64,000 bases of DNA, taken from Massilia phosphatilytica (GTDB taxonomy: Bacteria > Pseudomonadota > Gammaproteobacteria > Burkholderiales > Burkholderiaceae_D). The notes beneath the pieces were generated by a model. It saw only the letters and a program-made list of their open reading frames with translations, was not told where the DNA came from and did not search any database. Location: contig NZ_PUIP01000001.1 in assembly GCF_002968015.1 (NCBI RefSeq), positions 310,001-374,000 of the forward strand, in the 5' to 3' direction. The position numbers and the translations under genes are program-made. Every line of letters starts with the position of its first letter. The stretch's first letter is position 1. Below are positions 26,872 through 35,755 of the stretch, in pieces.

Positions 26872-27356
26872 TGCTGTGCTCCTTCGCAGCCCTGGCCCAT
26901 CGACTTTTCCATTTCTTCGCGCATCTGCTCGGGCGTCATGTCGCGCTTGTGGGTGGCGATCGACCAGCGGTGGCCGAACGGGTCTTCGAGCTGGCCGTAG
27001 CGGTCGCCCCAGAACATGTCGGCCACCTGCATGAGCGGTTTCGCGCCCGCTTCGATGGCGCGGGCGTACGCGGTGTCGACGTCTTCGACGTACAGGTGGA
27101 TGTAGACGGGCGTGTTCTTCAGGGCCAGCGGGCCGACGCAGCCGTAGTCGGGAAAATCGTCGGCCAGCATGAAGATCGAATCGCCGATGCGCATCTGCGC
27201 ATGCATGATCTTGCCGTCCGGACCGGGCATGCGGCTCGTTTCGACGGCGCCGAAGGCTTGCGTGTAGAAGGTCAGCGCGTCGGCGGCGCCGCTGCAGACG
27301 AGGTGCGGCGTGATCGTGTGGAAGCCTTCGGGAATGGGACGCACTTGCTGGGTCAT
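26868..27356 (-). CDS. VOC/glyoxalase-bleomycin-resistance superfamily protein (PhnB-like)
   Basis: The 162-residue protein has paired beta-alpha-beta-beta-beta units (ITPHLVCSGAADALTFYTQAFGAVE, SIFMLADDFPDYG, VYIHLYVEDVDTAYARAIEAGAK, FWGDRYGQLEDPFGHRWSIATH). DPFGHRW is the typical PhnB-like ending. AGGAGAT precedes the ATG at 27356, and it is the first gene of the ECF42 operon. The enzymatic activity is unknown. Confidence 0.9.
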   Translation of the reverse strand: MTQQVRPIPEGFHTITPHLVCSGAADALTFYTQAFGAVETSRMPGPDGKIMHAQMRIGDSIFMLADDFPDYGCVGPLALKNTPVYIHLYVEDVDTAYARAIEAGAKPLMQVADMFWGDRYGQLEDPFGHRWSIATHKRDMTPEQMREEMEKSMGQGCEGAQQ

Positions 27357-27532
27357 GATGATCTCCTGTTCGGTGAATGTTCGGTGCTGCTGTCCGTACG
27401 ACGATCGGGCTTCCATGGTTTCGACACGCCCGCATAAAAAAACTTCGGCGGATCGATACGTTATGCCGACTTGATCAAAAAGTCGAGAATCTTGGTATAT
27501 GCATAAGAAAATGAGCCGAGGAAAAAATAGGC

Positions 27533-27560
27533 CTTGAAATCCTTGTTGGTATCCCAATAT
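27533..27560 (+). promoter_or_regulatory. Sigma-32 (RpoH) type promoter for htpG
   Basis: CTTGAAA (27533–27539) is followed after 13 bases by CCCAATAT (27553–27560). The heat-shock consensus is CTTGAAA, 11–16 bases, then CCCCATNT. The -35 element is perfect and the -10 element matches at all but one of its defined positions. It precedes htpG, a classical heat-shock gene. Transcription would begin near 27567, giving a leader of about 155 bases. Confidence 0.8.
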
Positions 27561-27614
27561 CGAACCGGTCTGTCCAACCCCCTAGGGCGCCTCGCAAAAC
27601 CGTCGCGAGCGGCC

Positions 27615-27677
27615 GCAGATTTGACTGAGAAGCGCAGCTGTACGAGTAGTACAGCGAGCATCGCAAGTCAAATCTGC
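27615..27677 (+). promoter_or_regulatory. Nested inverted repeat in the htpG leader
   Basis: GCAGATTTGACT (27615–27626) pairs perfectly with AGTCAAATCTGC (27666–27677). Inside it GCTGTAC (27637–27643) pairs with GTACAGC (27649–27655) around GAGTA. In RNA this makes a long stem with an internal loop and a capped inner hairpin, ending about 47 bases before the htpG ATG. It could be a structured leader or a dispersed palindromic element. It does not directly mask the ribosome-binding site. Confidence 0.6.
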
Positions 27678-27724
27678 AACGCGCAGCAGGTTTGGCGACG
27701 TGCCCGCCACAACGAGGATATAAG

Positions 27725-29647
27725 ATGGCTATCGCCGAAAAAGAAACCCTTGGGTTCCAAGCAGAAGTCAAACAACTGCTGCAACTGATGATTCACTCCT
27801 TGTATTCCAACAAGGAGATTTTCCTCCGAGAACTGATTTCCAACGCGTCCGACGCGGCCGACAAGCTACGCTTCGAGGCCATCAACAATGACAGCCTGTA
27901 CGGCAACGACCATGAACTGAAGATCAAGGTCTTGTTCGACAAGGATGCGAAGACCGTCACCATTTCCGACAACGGCATCGGCATGAGCCGCGACGAGGTG
28001 ATCTCGCACCTGGGCACGATCGCCAAGTCGGGCACGAAGGAATTCTTCAGCAGGCTGTCGGGCGACCAGCAGGCCGACGCGGCGCTGATCGGCCAGTTCG
28101 GCGTGGGCTTCTACTCGGCCTTCATCGTGGCCGACCGCGTCACCGTCGAGACCCGCCGCGCGGGAGCCGCCCCGGCCGACGCCATCCGTTGGGAATCGAC
28201 GGGCGAGGGCGATTACACCGTCGAGCAGGTCGAGAAGACCAGCCGCGGCACCGACATCATCCTGCACCTGCGCGACGGCGAGGAGGAGCTGCTGTCGTCG
28301 TGGAAGCTGAAGTCCATCATCCGCAAGTACTCCGACCACATCTCGCTGCCGATCGAGATGCGGAAGGAAGAGTGGGACGAGGAAAAGAAGGAAACCGTCG
28401 TCAAGGACGAATTCGAGACCGTCAACCAGGCGTCCGCGCTGTGGGCCCGCTCGAAGTCGGACATCACGAAGGAACAGTACGAAGAATTTTATAAACACGT
28501 CTCGCACGACTTCCAGCCGCCGCTCACGTACACGCACAACCGCGTCGAAGGCCGCAGCGAATACACGCAGCTGCTGTACGTGCCGGGCCACGCCCCGTTC
28601 GACCTGTGGGACCGCAACAAGCGCGGCGGCATCAAGCTGTACGTGAAGCGCGTCTTCATCATGGACGACGCCGAGCAGCTGATGCCGGTCTACCTGCGCT
28701 TCGTGAAGGGCGTGATCGATTCGAACGACCTGCCGCTGAACGTCTCGCGCGAGATCCTGCAGGAGTCGCGCGACGTGCGCGTGATTCGCGAAGGCTCGAC
28801 CAAGCGCGTGCTGGGCATGCTGGAAGAAATGGCCAATAGCGACGAGCAGGAAGGCAAGGACAAGTACGCGACCTTCTGGAAGGAATTCGGCCAGGTGCTG
28901 AAGGAAGGCATCGGCGAGGATGCCACCAACAAGGACCGCATCGCCAAGCTGCTGCGCTTCGCGTCCACGCACGCGGATTCGGCCGAGCAGACCGTCTCCT
29001 TCGCCGACTACATCGGCCGCATGAAGGAAGGCCAGGACAAGATTTATTACGTCACGGCCGACAACTACAACGCGGCAAAAAACAGCCCGCACCTGGAAAT
29101 CTTCCGCAAGAAGGGCGTCGAAGTGCTGCTCCTGACGGACCGCGTGGACGAGTGGATGCTGTCGTTCCTGAACGACTTCGACGGCAAGGAACTGGTGTCC
29201 GTCGCGAAGGGCGGCCTGGACCTGGGCAAGCTCGAGGACGAAGCGGAGAAGAAGGAGCACGAAGAGACCGAGTCGCAGTACAAGGACCTCGTCGAGAAGA
29301 TGAAGGGCGCCTTGAGCGACAAGGCCAAGGACGTGCGCGTCACGTTCCGCCTGACGGATTCGCCGGCCTGCCTCGTGGCGGACGAACACGAACTGTCCGC
29401 GAACCTCGTGCGCATGCTGAAGGCGGCCGGCCAGGACGCGCCGGAGTCGAAGCCGATCCTCGAGATCAACCCGAACCACCCGCTCGTCACGCGCCTGAAG
29501 TATGAAGACGCCGCGGGCCCGCGCTTCGGCGACTGGGCGCACATCCTGTTCGACCAGGCGATGCTGGCCGAAGGCGGCAGCCTGACGGATCCGGCGGCGT
29601 TCGTGAAGCGGATGAACGAGATGCTGCTGGCCACCAGCGCCAAATAA
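27725..29647 (+). CDS. htpG: Molecular chaperone HtpG (bacterial Hsp90)
   Basis: The 640-residue cytosolic ATP-dependent chaperone is a homodimer. The N-terminal GHKL ATPase domain shows [42 protein letters not shown] and [17 protein letters not shown]. The middle domain has the catalytic-arginine loop region [15 protein letters not shown], and a C-terminal dimerisation domain follows. I chose ATG 27725 ([17 protein letters not shown]), preceded by GAGGAT. An in-frame start at 27692 would add a non-family peptide. A heat-shock promoter lies upstream and an intrinsic terminator follows at 29669. Confidence 0.97.
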   Translation: MAIAEKETLGFQAEVKQLLQLMIHSLYSNKEIFLRELISNASDAADKLRFEAINNDSLYGNDHELKIKVLFDKDAKTVTISDNGIGMSRDEVISHLGTIAKSGTKEFFSRLSGDQQADAALIGQFGVGFYSAFIVADRVTVETRRAGAAPADAIRWESTGEGDYTVEQVEKTSRGTDIILHLRDGEEELLSSWKLKSIIRKYSDHISLPIEMRKEEWDEEKKETVVKDEFETVNQASALWARSKSDITKEQYEEFYKHVSHDFQPPLTYTHNRVEGRSEYTQLLYVPGHAPFDLWDRNKRGGIKLYVKRVFIMDDAEQLMPVYLRFVKGVIDSNDLPLNVSREILQESRDVRVIREGSTKRVLGMLEEMANSDEQEGKDKYATFWKEFGQVLKEGIGEDATNKDRIAKLLRFASTHADSAEQTVSFADYIGRMKEGQDKIYYVTADNYNAAKNSPHLEIFRKKGVEVLLLTDRVDEWMLSFLNDFDGKELVSVAKGGLDLGKLEDEAEKKEHEETESQYKDLVEKMKGALSDKAKDVRVTFRLTDSPACLVADEHELSANLVRMLKAAGQDAPESKPILEINPNHPLVTRLKYEDAAGPRFGDWAHILFDQAMLAEGGSLTDPAAFVKRMNEMLLATSAK

Positions 29648-29659
29648 GCGTCGGCGGCG

Positions 29660-30733
29660 TTACAGGGAGGCCGGGTTCGCCCGGCCTTTTTGTTCGGGCT
29701 TCGCCCCGTCCTTGCGTTCGCCCGGGGATTCCTGCGCCCAGCGCTGGCACGACTCCAGGCTGCGCTGGGGATTCGGTCCCCATTGCGACACGTCGATCTT
29801 CGGGCCGAGTTCCGCCAGCAGCGCCACCAGCGTGGGCCGGTCCTTGGCCAGGCATGCCATGTGGGCGAAGTGGCTGCGGCGCCCCGGGCTGTTCGGGAAG
29901 CGGGCCTGCATGTCCTCGTAGCCCTTCTTCATCGTCGCCCAGTCGGCCAGGCTGTTCTCGAACAGTTTGTGGCCGAAGTCCTCGTCGGCCGCCTGCGCGT
30001 ACAGCCGCGCATACATGCCCATGCCGTAGTCGGCCTGCGTCTGCTTCGTGGCCTGACGAATGTAGCGGTCCAGGGTCTCGGGATCGCCGCCCCATTTCGG
30101 CAGCAGCGGCGTCAGCATGCCGAAGTACAGCATGACGTCGTCCGGGTTGCGCTTCAGGCCATCCTGCTGGATCGCCCTGAGCGAGCCGTTATCCCATTCG
30201 AGGCCGGTGCCGATCCGCAGCAGCAGGGCATGGGCGGAGGAATCGGCCAGGGCGACGTCCGCATGCGCCTTCAGGTAGTCGGCGGCGCGTTGCAGGTATT
30301 TGTGAAAATCCGCCCAGGCGGCCGGCGGCACGTCCTTGGCATAGCCGCCGCCGCGATACGACCACGCGTGCTGTACCAGGACCTCAGCGTGCAGGATATG
30401 GGCCAGCGACGACTTCGGGTGCTCGGTCGCCCATTGCAGGGTCAGCGCCTCCAGTTCGCGCAGATACGGTTCGCTGCGATCGACTCTCGTCCGGATCACG
30501 CTGCCCAGGCCGAGGCGGAAGTGTTCGAGTTCGGAGCCGGCGTCAGGGGTGAAATGCTTGCCGTGCTTGAGGAATTCGTTCTGTTTATCCAGTGCGGCGA
30601 AATCGCCTTTCCAGAAGGCCTGTTCGGTCTCGGTCGTGAGCGGGGCTTTGGCCGCCAGTGCGTGGCCCGGCAGGGCCGCACAGGCGATGGCGCCCAGGGC
30701 CGCGGCCACGAGGCGGCGCAGGGTCGGCGTCAT
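29660..30733 (-). CDS. Exported DUF4034-like protein
   Basis: The 357-residue protein has an N-terminal signal peptide (LVAAALGAIACAALPGHALA). Its helical body contains the AWSYRGGGYAKDVPPAAWADF pattern and repeated short helices typical of DUF4034-type, TPR-like proteins. The last residues are Lys/Pro-rich and coded by the htpG terminator hairpin. It starts with an ATGA overlap after the upstream gene, so the two exported proteins are coupled. The function is unknown. Confidence 0.75.
   Translation of the reverse strand: MTPTLRRLVAAALGAIACAALPGHALAAKAPLTTETEQAFWKGDFAALDKQNEFLKHGKHFTPDAGSELEHFRLGLGSVIRTRVDRSEPYLRELEALTLQWATEHPKSSLAHILHAEVLVQHAWSYRGGGYAKDVPPAAWADFHKYLQRAADYLKAHADVALADSSAHALLLRIGTGLEWDNGSLRAIQQDGLKRNPDDVMLYFGMLTPLLPKWGGDPETLDRYIRQATKQTQADYGMGMYARLYAQAADEDFGHKLFENSLADWATMKKGYEDMQARFPNSPGRRSHFAHMACLAKDRPTLVALLAELGPKIDVSQWGPNPQRSLESCQRWAQESPGERKDGAKPEQKGRANPASL
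29669..29691 (+). terminator. Intrinsic terminator of htpG
   Basis: GGCCGGG–TTCG–CCCGGCC is a seven-pair stem with a stable tetraloop and is followed by TTTTT. It lies 22 bases after the htpG stop, inside the final codons of the convergent DUF4034-like gene. Confidence 0.92.
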
Positions 30734-31920
30734 TGCCTGGCTCCTTTCGCCGTGCCGGCGTTCTTGTCGTCGTCCAGGCGCCAGACCATCTGGAACGTGT
30801 GGGGCGCATTCCCTGACGGCTTGGCGTAATGGCGGCCTTCCTCGCTCGCATATTTCTCGATCGTGGCGTCAAACACGTTTTCGAAGGCCACCGGCCGCAC
30901 GCCACGGATGCCCGGCACATCGACCTTGCGGCCTGTTACGGCCGCCTGCAGCGGTTTGCCGGCCGCATCCAGGCGCACGCTCACCGTCGTGACACCGGTC
31001 GCACCGAAGCGCGTCGCGATGCCGGGATAGGGCGGCGGGCTTGCGGGATCCTGTTTTCCCGCCGCCCCTGGCTTGTCGAACGCATCGCCGAAACGGTCGA
31101 CGGCGGTCAGCATGGTGCCGTAACGGAAAGCGTTCAGCGCGGCGGCCGGCGTCGCGCCGGCGCGCAGGCTCTCCTGCAACCACCATTGCTGCAGGGCGCA
31201 ACGCTCCACCGGGTGCATGGCCGTGTAGTCGCGGCCAAAGCCGAGTGCGGCCGCCGCCAGCCGGGGCGGCAGCGCCAGCCGGGGTTGGCCGGCATCGGCC
31301 GGTCCGCGCTGGAGCAGCGCGAACGCGGCTTGTTGCGGCAATGGGTCGGGCCAGGGCGGGAGTGCGGCGCGTGGCCGGCCCCAATGGGCCAGCAGTTCGC
31401 GTTCGCTGGCCAGCATGGCCTTGCGTTCCGCCGCCGGCAAGGCCTGGATGCGGAGGATGCGGCTGGCGAAATCGGTCAGGCGGTAGTCGCCGCTGAGGTC
31501 GCACACCCTGGTCGCGCTGCGCAGCACGGCCAGGGTCGTGCTCTCGTAATGCGCATCACCCGCTTCGAGCTGCCACAGCGACAATTCATTGAGCAGTCGG
31601 GCGAAGACGGCGAAATACACCGCACTCGACGGGGGCGCCTTGCCGGCACGGGCCTGGTGGGCGCGTTCCTCGTCCACCCAGGCGGACAGCAGCTTGTCGA
31701 CGCGTTCCAGGTGCTCGGCGCTCAGCCGGTCGGCCTCGGTGCGCAGCGCCGGGTCCAGGGGCAGGTCCTTGTCGAGCACGAAGGCCGGTGCCACGCCCCC
31801 GTGCAGGTTGCGCAGCATTTCTGTCCGCAATTCCTCGGCGGGTCCTTGCGGTTCGGCAGCCTGTGCGCTGCTGATGCCGCACGCCAGCGTGCAGGCCAGG
31901 GCGATGGAAAAGATGTTCAC
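30730..31920 (-). CDS. Exported protein with TonB-like C-terminal domain
   Basis: The protein of about 396 residues has a signal peptide if translation begins at GTG 31920 (NIFSIALACTLACGISSAQA). A TTG at 31956 is an alternative that would add 12 residues. The middle is helical and Ala-rich. The C-terminus (FGATGVTTVSVRLDAAGKPL, VAFENVFDATIEKYASEEG, THTF-like end) resembles the TonB C-terminal/energy-transducer fold without a membrane anchor of the TonB type. Translation is coupled to the DUF4034-like gene. Export is likely, but the role is unknown. Confidence 0.7.
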   Translation of the reverse strand: MNIFSIALACTLACGISSAQAAEPQGPAEELRTEMLRNLHGGVAPAFVLDKDLPLDPALRTEADRLSAEHLERVDKLLSAWVDEERAHQARAGKAPPSSAVYFAVFARLLNELSLWQLEAGDAHYESTTLAVLRSATRVCDLSGDYRLTDFASRILRIQALPAAERKAMLASERELLAHWGRPRAALPPWPDPLPQQAAFALLQRGPADAGQPRLALPPRLAAAALGFGRDYTAMHPVERCALQQWWLQESLRAGATPAAALNAFRYGTMLTAVDRFGDAFDKPGAAGKQDPASPPPYPGIATRFGATGVTTVSVRLDAAGKPLQAAVTGRKVDVPGIRGVRPVAFENVFDATIEKYASEEGRHYAKPSGNAPHTFQMVWRLDDDKNAGTAKGARQ

Positions 31921-32013
31921 GTGGGCCCGTGGATAAGTGGATAAATAAGTGTGCAATGGGAACGGGACAGCATAACGCAGCCGTTGCCGTCAATATGCAC
32001 ACACTTTCACAAT

Positions 32014-33126
32014 TCACGAGATTCCGAGGCCCCGCGCGCCGAACGCCAGCCCGGCATCGAACACGCGCCGCAGGACCCGCTGCAGCGCTTCCGTGAGCGG
32101 ATTCAGCGCCAGCGCCACGACGGCGATCGCGGTGCCGATCGCGAGGATCTCGTGCGGCGCCCCGCGCTCGATCGGCAGCAGCGCTTGCCACAGCCCGATC
32201 ACGATCCCGTGCGACAGGTAGAGCGTGAACGTATGCCCGGCCAGGAAGCGGATCGGGCGCGCCAGCCGCAGCAGGGCGTCGAACCGTGCCTGGCGCGCGC
32301 AGGCGAAATTCAGCAGCACGAGCAGCATGACGGCGTAGTCGGCCAGCACGCGGTCGGCGCTGCCCATGCGGATGCCGGGGAAGGGCCACAGGCCGTTGGC
32401 GACGCCGCGCAGCCAGGGCTCCGGGTCGAACCAGCCCCACAGGCCGATCAGGATGATGGAGAGCACCCAGCCCGCGCGGGCGAGGACAGGGCCGAACGCG
32501 AGGCGGCCCTGCAGGCGGTACAGCGCGACGCCGGACAGCCAGACAGGGAGAAGCAGCCACAGGCGCGGGCCGACGAAGGCCAGTACGGCGCCGGCGGCGA
32601 GCCAGCGGCGCCGGCCGCGCGTGAAATGGAAGACGCCGAACAGTACGTAGTACCAGGCTTCGTAATCGAGCGACCAGTACGGGATCAGCCACGGCGGCCG
32701 TTCGACGAAGGTCCACGCGTCGCCCAGGAAGGCCAGGTGGAACGGCACGTACAGCCAGGGGCGGCGCAGTTCGTACGTGTCCTCGACGGGCACGTGCAGG
32801 ACGTCCTGCACACCCGTCGCGAGGATGAACGACAGGGCCAGCACGGGCAGCACGACGGAATACAGGCGCGCCGCGCGGGCCACGACGTAGCTCTGCGCCG
32901 TGAGGTTCTTGTGCTCGGCGCTGTAGGCGATCACGAAGCCGGACAGCACGAAGAACGCGATCACCGCCTCGCGCCCGAAGTCGGGGATGCGGGCGATCTG
33001 GGCATCATCGAGGATGCGGAAATAGCCGAAATGCGCCACCACCACGGCCAGCGCCGCGCAGGCGCGCGCGAGGTCGAGATAGAGGGAAAAGCGCGCGTCG
33101 AGCGCGCCGGCCCGCGCCGGGGTCAT
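32014..33126 (-). CDS. Acyltransferase 3 family membrane protein
   Basis: The 370-residue inner-membrane protein has about ten hydrophobic segments. LDLARACAALAVVVAHFGYF near residue 20 holds the catalytic His of the acyltransferase_3 family, and AVIAFFVLSGFVIAYS follows. PPWLIPYWSLDYEAWYYVLF is the usual mid-protein motif. These enzymes O-acylate exported sugars, lipopolysaccharide or exopolysaccharide. The substrate is unknown, because no polysaccharide genes are adjacent. The ATG at 33126 is 14 bases after the upstream hydrolase gene. Confidence 0.9.
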   Translation of the reverse strand: MTPARAGALDARFSLYLDLARACAALAVVVAHFGYFRILDDAQIARIPDFGREAVIAFFVLSGFVIAYSAEHKNLTAQSYVVARAARLYSVVLPVLALSFILATGVQDVLHVPVEDTYELRRPWLYVPFHLAFLGDAWTFVERPPWLIPYWSLDYEAWYYVLFGVFHFTRGRRRWLAAGAVLAFVGPRLWLLLPVWLSGVALYRLQGRLAFGPVLARAGWVLSIILIGLWGWFDPEPWLRGVANGLWPFPGIRMGSADRVLADYAVMLLVLLNFACARQARFDALLRLARPIRFLAGHTFTLYLSHGIVIGLWQALLPIERGAPHEILAIGTAIAVVALALNPLTEALQRVLRRVFDAGLAFGARGLGIS

Positions 33127-33140
33127 GGTGCCGTCCGGCG

Positions 33141-33686
33141 TTACGGGTTCAGGTCGCGGCAGAATTCGTCGAGCATCGCTTCGCCCTCCGGCCACGGACC
33201 GTAGCCGCTGCCGCCGTTGACGTGGCCCGCCGGCCCGATCTCCACCAGCTTGCTGCCCCACGCCGTGGCGAACGTGCGCGCGCGGTCCGGGGACACGTAT
33301 TCGTCGTTGCTGCTGGCGATGACGAGCGACGGGAACGGCAGCGGCGCGAGCGGGATGGGCCTGAAGCCGTTGGCGTCGATGGGGTAGGAGGACGCTTCGA
33401 CATCGCTCGGCGCGACGAGGAAGGCGCCGGCCACCTTCAGCTTCGAACCGGACTGCGCCCATTGCGCCACCAGCATGCAGGCGAGGCTGTGCGCGACAAG
33501 GATCGGCCGGCCTTCGCACTCGGCGATGGCGGCATCCAGTTCGGCCACCCACTCGTCCCGGTCGGGGTTGTTCCAGTCGCGATGCGGCACCCGGGTCCAG
33601 GCGGGATATTTATGTTCCCAATGGGTCTGCCAGTGTTGCGGGCCCGAGTTCCACAGGCCGGCCAGGGTCAGGATGTCGCACTTCAT
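33141..33686 (-). CDS. RBBP9/YdeN family alpha/beta hydrolase
   Basis: The 181-residue small serine hydrolase has the nucleophile in ILVAHSLACMLVAQW, the acid in IASSNDEYVSPDRA and the His in GPAGHVNGGSGYGPWPEG. The early LAGLWNSGPQHWQTHWE stretch is the YdeN/RBBP9 hallmark. I chose ATG 33686, preceded by GGAGCGG. An upstream TTG at 33701 is less likely. The natural substrate is unknown. It probably shares a transcript with the downstream acyltransferase gene. Confidence 0.92.
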   Translation of the reverse strand: MKCDILTLAGLWNSGPQHWQTHWEHKYPAWTRVPHRDWNNPDRDEWVAELDAAIAECEGRPILVAHSLACMLVAQWAQSGSKLKVAGAFLVAPSDVEASSYPIDANGFRPIPLAPLPFPSLVIASSNDEYVSPDRARTFATAWGSKLVEIGPAGHVNGGSGYGPWPEGEAMLDEFCRDLNP

Positions 33687-33826
33687 ATCCGCTCCGATCA
33701 ATTGAATCAGTCATGCATTGTACGTTGCTTCGCCGCGCGCAAGGCGTGTACGACTGATGCCGCTCAGTAGTCATGCATGCTGCATCGTTATGCTTGAGCC
33801 GGTAGATATCAACGCAAGGAGCGAGC

Positions 33827-34945
33827 ATGTTTCACCCACGTTCACTCGGGCGCCTGCTGGCGCTGGCGGCCTGCTGCCTGTCGATGCATGCGCACGCCGA
33901 CCCGCGCTACAGCGTCACCGTCGTCGGCACGGCGGACAGTGCGGGCTTTGGCATCAATGCCTTCGGCCAGGTGGTCGGTTACCTGGGCACGCCCGGCGGC
34001 GGTCAGCACGCCTTCCTGTACGATAACAGCGCCACGCTCGACCTGGGCACGCTCGGCGGCACCGCCAGCATCGCCTGGGGCATCAACGACGCGGGCCAGG
34101 TCGTCGGCGGCGCCCAGGACCTGGCGGGCAACCAGCGCCCGTTCAGCTATGCGGGCGGGACCATGTCCGACCTCGGTACGCTGGGCGGACCGTCCGGCTA
34201 CGCCACGGGCATCAACAACCACGGCCAGATCGTCGGTGCCGGCGACACCGCGGCGGCGGGCACGCGCGCCTTCCTGTATTCGGGCGGGACCATGGTGGAC
34301 CTCGGCACGCTGCCGTCGTCGGGTGGATTCTCCAGCAATGCCAATGCGCTCAGTGACAAGGGCTGGATCGCGGGCGGTTCCAGCACCGGCGAGTTCACGC
34401 CTCCCGAGACGCCGTTCCACGCGTTCGTGCACTGCTGCGGCAATACGCTGGCCGACCTCGGCACCTTCGGCGGCCAGTACAGCGAAGCCTTCGGGATCAA
34501 CGAGCTGGACGAGGTGGTCGGCATCGCCGCCACCTCGACGTTCCGGGTCGACCATGCCTTCCTGTATTCGCACGGGGTGATGCACGACATTGGCACGCTG
34601 CCCGGCGACGACTACGCGCAAGCCTTCGACATCAACAACCTGAGCCAGGTCGTCGGGAGCTCGTTCGGGAGCGGGCAGGGCTTCCTGTACGAGGACGGTG
34701 CCATGGTGGCGCTGAACGCGCTGATCGACCCCGCGTCCGGCTGGACCGTCGTCGATGCGCGGTCGATCAACGATGCCCAGCAGATCGCCGGCACCGCCTG
34801 CATGTCCGGCGCATGCTATGCCGTGCGGCTCGACCTCGTGTCTCCCGTGCCCGAGCCGGATGCGGCGGCGATGCTCGTTGCGGGGCTGGCGCTGCTGGTG
34901 GCGCGGCTACAGCGCCGTGCGCAGCGCAAACAGCTCCGGGAATAG
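33827..34945 (+). CDS. Exported HAF-repeat protein with PEP-CTERM sorting signal
   Basis: The 372-residue precursor has AAGGAGCG before the ATG and a signal peptide ([15 protein letters not shown]). About six HAF-type repeats of roughly 45–50 residues follow, each with a GxLGGxxSxAxGINxxGQVVG core (for example [20 protein letters not shown]). The C-terminus [28 protein letters not shown] is split here as VPEP, a hydrophobic helix and an Arg cluster, the PEP-CTERM signal recognised by exosortase. The product is therefore likely exported and processed for surface or matrix display. Its last 39 bases overlap the convergent kynA gene. Confidence 0.9.
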   Translation: MFHPRSLGRLLALAACCLSMHAHADPRYSVTVVGTADSAGFGINAFGQVVGYLGTPGGGQHAFLYDNSATLDLGTLGGTASIAWGINDAGQVVGGAQDLAGNQRPFSYAGGTMSDLGTLGGPSGYATGINNHGQIVGAGDTAAAGTRAFLYSGGTMVDLGTLPSSGGFSSNANALSDKGWIAGGSSTGEFTPPETPFHAFVHCCGNTLADLGTFGGQYSEAFGINELDEVVGIAATSTFRVDHAFLYSHGVMHDIGTLPGDDYAQAFDINNLSQVVGSSFGSGQGFLYEDGAMVALNALIDPASGWTVVDARSINDAQQIAGTACMSGACYAVRLDLVSPVPEPDAAAMLVAGLALLVARLQRRAQRKQLRE

Positions 34946-35746
34946 CACGACGTCCAGCATCTTGCGCAGATAGCTCACGCCCGCCGTGCCGCCCGTGCCG
35001 GTCTTGAAGCCGATGATGCGCTCCACCGTCGACACGTGGCGGAAGCGCCAGAAGCGGAAAGCCGTCTCCAGGTCGACCAGCTTCTCGGCCAGTTCGTACA
35101 AGGCCCAGTGGTGTTCAGGGTCGCGGTAGACCTCTAGCCACGCGGCCATCACGCTGTCGTCGTGGACGGTCGGCTGCGTCGGGTCGGCGGCCAGGCGGCC
35201 AGGGGCGATGGCGAGGTCCGAGCGCGACAGCAGCCGCACGGCTTCGTCGTAGATCGACGGCGCGTGCAGCTCGCGTTCGAGCAGCGCGTGGTGCTCGGGC
35301 GACGTCTTGTGCACCGCCAGCATGGCGGCGTTCTTGTTCCCGAGGATGAATTCCAGCTCGCGGTACTGGAATGACTGGAAGCCGGAGGACGACGCCAGGT
35401 AAGGCCGGATCGCGCTGTATTCCGGCGGCGTCATCGTGGCCAGCACGTCCCACGCGTGCACGAGCTGGTCCATGATGCGCGCCACCCGCGCCAGCATCTT
35501 GAAGGCGGGCGGCAGGTCGCCGGCGCGGATGTGGGCACGCACGGCCTGCAGCTCGTGCAGCATCAGCTTGATCCACAGCTCGCTCGTCTGGTGCTGGATG
35601 ATGAACAGCATCTCGTTGTGGTTCGGCGAGCGCGGGTGCTGGGCCGACAGGATCTGGTCCAGGCCCAGGTAGTCGCCGTAGCTCATGCTGCGGCTGAAAT
35701 CCATCTGCGCGCCGTGCCACTTGGGGTCTTGATGATCGTTATCCAC
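34907..35746 (-). CDS. kynA: Tryptophan 2,3-dioxygenase
   Basis: The 279-residue haem enzyme opens the indole ring of L-tryptophan to give N-formylkynurenine, the first step of the kynurenine pathway. [18 protein letters not shown] and [20 protein letters not shown] are the family N-terminus. The haem-ligand His lies in [19 protein letters not shown], followed by [15 protein letters not shown]. It is nine bases downstream of kynU on the same strand. Kynurenine formamidase (kynB), usually the third gene of this cluster, is not present here. Confidence 0.97.
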   Translation of the reverse strand: MDNDHQDPKWHGAQMDFSRSMSYGDYLGLDQILSAQHPRSPNHNEMLFIIQHQTSELWIKLMLHELQAVRAHIRAGDLPPAFKMLARVARIMDQLVHAWDVLATMTPPEYSAIRPYLASSSGFQSFQYRELEFILGNKNAAMLAVHKTSPEHHALLERELHAPSIYDEAVRLLSRSDLAIAPGRLAADPTQPTVHDDSVMAAWLEVYRDPEHHWALYELAEKLVDLETAFRFWRFRHVSTVERIIGFKTGTGGTAGVSYLRKMLDVVLFPELFALRTAL

Positions 35747-35755
35747 GGTCCCTCC

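Larger units (their letters stand above)
27357..27724. other. Divergent promoter region between the ECF operon and htpG
   Basis: These 368 bases hold no convincing gene. The left third is AT-rich and should contain the promoter for the leftward VOC–YCII–ECF operon, which I cannot pinpoint. The right part carries a heat-shock type promoter (27533–27560), a long leader with a complex hairpin (27615–27677), and the htpG ribosome-binding site GAGGAT. Confidence 0.6.

Noticed and set aside
27615..27677. Classical ROSE or fourU RNA thermometer in the htpG leader
   Set aside because: The hairpin does not pair with the ribosome-binding site and lacks the typical short U-rich pairing, so only a generic structured leader is claimed.
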